A stretch of DNA of 64,000 bases from the NCBI RefSeq assembly GCF_003932955.1, contig NZ_QOVY01000008.1:333-64332 (forward strand). The letters are read 5' to 3'. A program made the position numbers and the translations under genes. This DNA is from Chryseobacterium sp. SC28 (GTDB lineage Bacteria; Bacteroidota; Bacteroidia; Flavobacteriales; Weeksellaceae). Below the pieces are notes generated by a model, which saw nothing but the letters and a program-made list of their open reading frames with translations, ran no database searches and was not told the origin of the DNA. Shown here piece after piece: positions 60,499 to 64,000 of the stretch. The stretch's first letter is position 1. Every line of letters starts with the position of its first letter.

Positions 60499-63408
60499 AT
60501 GCAAGGAAAAGGACTCGTTACATTAGTTGCCATCGTTCTTGGATTAATTTGCCTTAATGAGCTTCTGCCATCTTTCTATGCCAACAAAATAGAGAATGAA
60601 GCAAAGGCCATCGCAGGGGAAAATCCGGTGAAATACCAAGCTGAGCTCGCAAGACTTTCTAAGGACACTCTTAATCTCGGTTTTACAAAACTGGATTACA
60701 CGTCTGCAAAACAGAAAGAGATGAAACTCGGACTGGACTTGAAAGGTGGTATCAACGTACTATTGGAGATCAACCAAAGAGATTTGGTAAACGATCTTAG
60801 CAATTACTCTACAAATGCTACTCTGATAGAAGCGCTCAACAGAACCGACAAAGTGCAGAAAAACTCGAGCAAGCAGTACATCGAGGACTTCTTCATACAG
60901 TTTGAAGCCGTCAACAAAGAAAAAGGAACCAACCTGAAACTGGCAGATCCAGAAATATTTGGAAACACCAATCTCTCTGAGATCAAATTCAATACGCCGG
61001 ACGAGCAAGTCAAAAACATTGTCAGAAAAAAAATTGACGCCTCGGTCGGGACAGCTTACGAAGTTCTCAGAACCCGTATCGACAAAATGGGTGTGACGCA
61101 ACCCAACGTCCAGAGAGTTCCCGGCACCGGAAGGATTTTGGTGGAAATGCCCGGAATCAAAGATATAGATCGGGTAAAAAAAATGCTCCAGACTTCTGCA
61201 AAACTACAGTTTTGGGAAGTGCAGCTGGCGCAGGAAGTCGTTCCCTATTTCTCTCAACTCGATCAGCTGGTGAAAACCAAAGGCGATTCTATCGGCGTCG
61301 CAAAATCGACGAATCTGATGAACTTGATTCAGCTGAATTCCACACCCGGAAATGCCGTGGCGAATGTAAAATTGTCCGACACCGCCGTTGTGAATAAGTT
61401 GCTTAATTGTGAAATTGCCATCAAAGCAAGACCTATTAATTTAAAATATACCCAGTTTATGTGGGGCTACAAGCCCGAATCTACTTCTCCCAACAGCTTG
61501 GTTCTCTACGCCATTCGCGGAAACATTACGCAGAAAGCACCGGTGGACGGTGCCGTAGAATCGGCAAACATCAACTACGACCAGCTGGGGCGTATCGTGG
61601 TAGATATGCAGATGGACTCCCAAGGCGCGCGCGACTGGAAAGCCATGACGGAGAAAAATAAAGGAAAAGTGGTGGCGGTAACTTTGGACAACAGAGTTTA
61701 CACAGCTCCTACAGTAAACGAGGTGATTCCCAACGGAAGAACCCAAATCTCGGGAAATTTCACTCAGGAAGAAGCGAAGGACTTAGTGGACGTTCTGGGC
61801 GCCGGCAAATTACCCGCCGGGGCAAAAATCGTGCAGGCAGAGGTGGTGGGCCCGTCTTTGGGTGCCGAATCCATCAATGCCGGAATTACTTCTTTTCTCA
61901 TTGCTTTTGCCATCATCATCGTTTACATCGTTTTCTATTACGGCGGTGCCGGCATATTTGCCGTTATTGCGATGATTATCAACTTGTTCTATATCTTCGG
62001 AATTATGGATTCGCTGGACGCGACCTTGACGCTTCCCGGTATCGCAGGTATCGTATTATCGATGGCGCTGGCCGTAGATGCGAACGTTATTATTTACGAA
62101 AGAACCAAAGAAGAACTCTTCCGCGGAAAAAATATTCTGGACGCTTATAAAGATGGTTTCAAGCACGCAATTTCTGCCATCCTCGATGGTCACGCGACCA
62201 CTTTCATTACCGCTTTGATTCTTTATATCTTCGGTACGGGACCTATCAAAGGTTTTGCAGTGACGCTTATGATTGGTTTGATAATGACCTTATTCACCTC
62301 GGTTTTATTATCGAGAATAATGATTTTTAGCAGACTGAGTAAGGGTAAGTCACTTTCTGTCTGGACGGCACCGACTAAGAATCTCTTCCGCAATACTTGG
62401 ATCGATTTTATCGGAAAAAGAAAATATGCCTACTATTTTTCGGGAATTTTGATGGTCATTTCAATCGCTTCCATCGCTATCAACGGTTTCAAATACGGTA
62501 TCGATTTTACCGGCGGGCGCAACTACGTTGTCCGATTTGAAAAACCCGTGGATGCCAATAAGATAGAGGAGAATATTGCAAAACTGATGCAGACCAATGA
62601 TGGCAAAAACAACTCCATCGAAGCTAAAACTTTCGGGAATTCTTCGCAATTGAAAATCACCACAGACTATTTGGTTGATGACGAGTCTCTTGCAGCGGAT
62701 CAAACCGTGGAACGAAAAATTTACGAAGGGGTTAAATCCGAATTGCCCGCCGGGATGAGTCTGGCCGAGTTCAAATCTGCAGACAAAGGTAATGCCGGTA
62801 TTATTTCCTCAAGCAAAGTGGGGCCAACGGTGGCAGACGACATCCAGACGGGCGGTATGTTGGCCGTTGCCGCTTCTTTATTAGGAATTTTCATCTATAT
62901 CTTGTTGAGATTCGACAAGTGGCAATTCTCACTCGGAGCAGTTGCTGCGCTCTTCCACGATACGGTAGTAATCCTGGGGGTTTATTCGTTATTCTACAAG
63001 GTAATGCCTTTCAATATGGAGATCAATCAAGATTTCATTGCTGCGATACTTACGGTCATAGGATATTCCATCAACGATACGGTCATCATCTTCGACAGAA
63101 TCCGCGAATACCTTCGCGAGAAAAAAGCGTTGACACTGGCAGGATTGTTTGATGATTCCATTTCCAGCACGATTGGTAGAACCTTCAACACGTCTTTCAC
63201 CACGATTTTGGTCATCCTTGCGATTTTCATTTTCGGTGGCGACAATTTGAGAGGCTTTATGTTCTGTTTGTTGCTCGGCATCGGATTCGGAACCTATTCA
63301 TCGATTTTTATAGCCTCGGCTACGGCTTATGACTTCCTGCGAGGAAAGAAAAAAGAAGACAAAGTCACCGGAAAATCGTCATCTGAAAAGTTGGTGGCTG
63401 TCAAATAA
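60499..63408 (+). CDS. secDF: Protein translocase subunit SecDF (fused)
   Basis: The 969-residue protein is a SecD-SecF fusion with two RND-like sets of helices. The SecD part has an N-terminal helix (LVTLVAIVLGLICLNEL), the motif KLGLDLKGGINVLLEI, the large periplasmic P1 domain, and SMALAVDANVIIYERTKEE. The SecF part has FKYGIDFTGGRNYVVRF and VIGYSINDTVIIFDRIREYLREK. It uses proton flow to finish protein export through SecYEG. The fusion is normal in Bacteroidota. The gene lies between the PUL and tatA, with a terminator after it. Confidence 0.96.
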   Translation: MQGKGLVTLVAIVLGLICLNELLPSFYANKIENEAKAIAGENPVKYQAELARLSKDTLNLGFTKLDYTSAKQKEMKLGLDLKGGINVLLEINQRDLVNDLSNYSTNATLIEALNRTDKVQKNSSKQYIEDFFIQFEAVNKEKGTNLKLADPEIFGNTNLSEIKFNTPDEQVKNIVRKKIDASVGTAYEVLRTRIDKMGVTQPNVQRVPGTGRILVEMPGIKDIDRVKKMLQTSAKLQFWEVQLAQEVVPYFSQLDQLVKTKGDSIGVAKSTNLMNLIQLNSTPGNAVANVKLSDTAVVNKLLNCEIAIKARPINLKYTQFMWGYKPESTSPNSLVLYAIRGNITQKAPVDGAVESANINYDQLGRIVVDMQMDSQGARDWKAMTEKNKGKVVAVTLDNRVYTAPTVNEVIPNGRTQISGNFTQEEAKDLVDVLGAGKLPAGAKIVQAEVVGPSLGAESINAGITSFLIAFAIIIVYIVFYYGGAGIFAVIAMIINLFYIFGIMDSLDATLTLPGIAGIVLSMALAVDANVIIYERTKEELFRGKNILDAYKDGFKHAISAILDGHATTFITALILYIFGTGPIKGFAVTLMIGLIMTLFTSVLLSRIMIFSRLSKGKSLSVWTAPTKNLFRNTWIDFIGKRKYAYYFSGILMVISIASIAINGFKYGIDFTGGRNYVVRFEKPVDANKIEENIAKLMQTNDGKNNSIEAKTFGNSSQLKITTDYLVDDESLAADQTVERKIYEGVKSELPAGMSLAEFKSADKGNAGIISSSKVGPTVADDIQTGGMLAVAASLLGIFIYILLRFDKWQFSLGAVAALFHDTVVILGVYSLFYKVMPFNMEINQDFIAAILTVIGYSINDTVIIFDRIREYLREKKALTLAGLFDDSISSTIGRTFNTSFTTILVILAIFIFGGDNLRGFMFCLLLGIGFGTYSSIFIASATAYDFLRGKKKEDKVTGKSSSEKLVAVK

Positions 63409-63426
63409 AAAATATTTAAACTATGC

Positions 63427-63464
63427 AAAAGAGCTCTCAATTTTCATTGGGAGTTCTTTTTTTT
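63427..63464 (+). terminator. Rho-independent terminator of secDF
   Basis: AAAGAGCTCTCAA and TTGGGAGTTCTTT form a long stem (with a small mismatch and G-T pairs), followed by a T-run. It lies 19 bp after the secDF stop. Confidence 0.88.
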
Positions 63465-63629
63465 GGCAGACGCTTGACCGCTTGTCCGGACTTGAAACTT
63501 TATTATATTAACAAAACGATAATGGAGTAAAGTTTTTCTTAATCTTCAAAATCCTTTTGGTAATCTATTTATGATAAAATTATAGCAAGCAATGTCTGTT
63601 AGATTTATAAACTTTCTTAATTTTGTCAA

Positions 63630-63947
63630 ATGGAATTGAGTATTGGAGAAATGCTGATGATTGCCTTGGCAATCGTCGTTTTGTTCGGCCCCGATAAATT
63701 ACCCGAGATCGCAAGAGGTCTGGGCGAAGGGGTGCGCAAGATGCGAGGCGCGGTAGACGATATCAAAACCGAAATTATGAAAGAAGGCGACAATCCTCTT
63801 TCCGAAATCAAAAAAGAAATTGATAACGTCAAAAAGTCTGTGCAAGATTACAATCCGGTCGCCAATAAACCGCATTCCGCAGCCGATGAAAAGCCAAAAA
63901 TTGACCTTTCCGACGACGAAACACACCAAGGACCTGTAAGCCGATAG
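63630..63947 (+). CDS. tatA: Twin-arginine translocase subunit TatA
   Basis: The 105-residue protein has a short N-terminal helix (IGEMLMIALAIVVLF), the FGP hinge with GPDKLPEIARGLGEGVRKMRG as the amphipathic helix, and a charged tail (DNPLSEIKKEID, PKIDLSDDETHQ). This is the TatA/TatE pattern. It builds the size-fitting pore for export of folded proteins. It lies 3 bp before the next gene on the same strand, so they may be co-transcribed. No tatC is in the window. Confidence 0.9.
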   Translation: MELSIGEMLMIALAIVVLFGPDKLPEIARGLGEGVRKMRGAVDDIKTEIMKEGDNPLSEIKKEIDNVKKSVQDYNPVANKPHSAADEKPKIDLSDDETHQGPVSR

Positions 63948-63950
63948 AAT

Positions 63951-64000
63951 ATGAATGGATTGATTGAAAAAGACCAGCAACTTCTTCTTTTCCTCAACGG
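63951..64000 (+). CDS. Probable PAP2-family phosphatase, partial (3' end outside window)
   Basis: Only 16 codons are present: MNGLIEKDQQLLLFLN. The short stretch KDQQLLLFLNG is the characteristic start of Flavobacteriia PAP2 phosphatases (undecaprenyl-pyrophosphate- or lipid-phosphate-phosphatase type). It begins 3 bp after tatA. The identification is based on this short run and should be taken as tentative. Confidence 0.5.
   Translation, partial: MNGLIEKDQQLLLFLN

Noticed and set aside
1-64000. tRNA or rRNA genes
   Set aside because: No conserved T-loop (GGTTCGAATC-like) or rRNA block was seen in any intergenic region.

Overview
The window looks like chromosomal DNA of a member of the Bacteroidota, most likely a Flavobacteriia/Weeksellaceae genome of the Chryseobacterium-Epilithonimonas type. 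The evidence is a SusC/SusD pair, a fused SecDF, many TAnnTTTG-type -7 promoter boxes with few Shine-Dalgarno sites, DUF4241/DUF1573/META-type proteins, and AT-rich intergenic DNA. No tRNA, rRNA or CRISPR array was seen.

Layout. 1-1.8 kb: the 5' part of an NHL-repeat protein gene, running off the left edge, with a frameshifted IS30-family element inserted 43 bp upstream of its start. 2-12 kb: housekeeping genes (rmuC, a PPK2 kinase, a DUF1573 protein, valS, DUF4241, an alpha/beta hydrolase, an HD hydrolase, a membrane protein, an aldehyde dehydrogenase). 12-18.5 kb, minus strand: an L,D-transpeptidase lipoprotein, YpdA-like disulfide reductase, CbpM/CbpA, a 2Fe-2S ferredoxin, a ferredoxin-NADP reductase and an rRNA m5C methyltransferase. 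18.7-25.2 kb: tetR-tolC-adaptor-RND efflux operon with a palindromic operator over the promoter.

25.2-34.7 kb is an accessory, defence-rich region. It holds an Eco47II-like type II restriction-modification (RM) pair whose methyltransferase carries an N-terminal MerR-like helix-turn-helix, and a second putative RM pair (D12 adenine methyltransferase plus a small PD-(D/E)XK-like protein). The second pair sits in one minus-strand run with a PIN toxin/antitoxin module that has paired ACACGTGT palindromes in front. A ParE-type toxin/antitoxin pair lies close by. Metabolic genes (3-hydroxyacyl-CoA dehydrogenase, Gfo/Idh/MocA oxidoreductases) are interleaved.

35-48.3 kb: a FabI-like reductase and FabH separated by an 18-unit heptanucleotide repeat, Pcm, MazG, a LemA-TPM-TPM operon, a KefG-KefC-type pair, an ABC-F ATPase, a deoxyhypusine synthase-like protein, DUF493 and ferritin.

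48.5-60.3 kb is a polysaccharide utilisation locus: SusC, SusD, a LamG surface lipoprotein, two GH144-type (glycoamylase-domain) lipoproteins, an esterase-like protein and a GH3 beta-glucosidase. Because GH144 is the endo-beta-1,2-glucanase family, the likely substrate is beta-1,2-glucan: surface binding and endo-cleavage, import through SusCD, then periplasmic hydrolysis by GH3. No dedicated regulator is adjacent. The window ends with secDF, tatA and the start of a probable PAP2 phosphatase gene.

The most unusual non-coding signals are two copies of a roughly 90-110 bp structured intergenic element (12.0 and 57.0 kb), each just downstream of a stop codon and in that gene's orientation, and three AT-rich tandem arrays with 7- or 14-bp periods that abut coding-gene ends.
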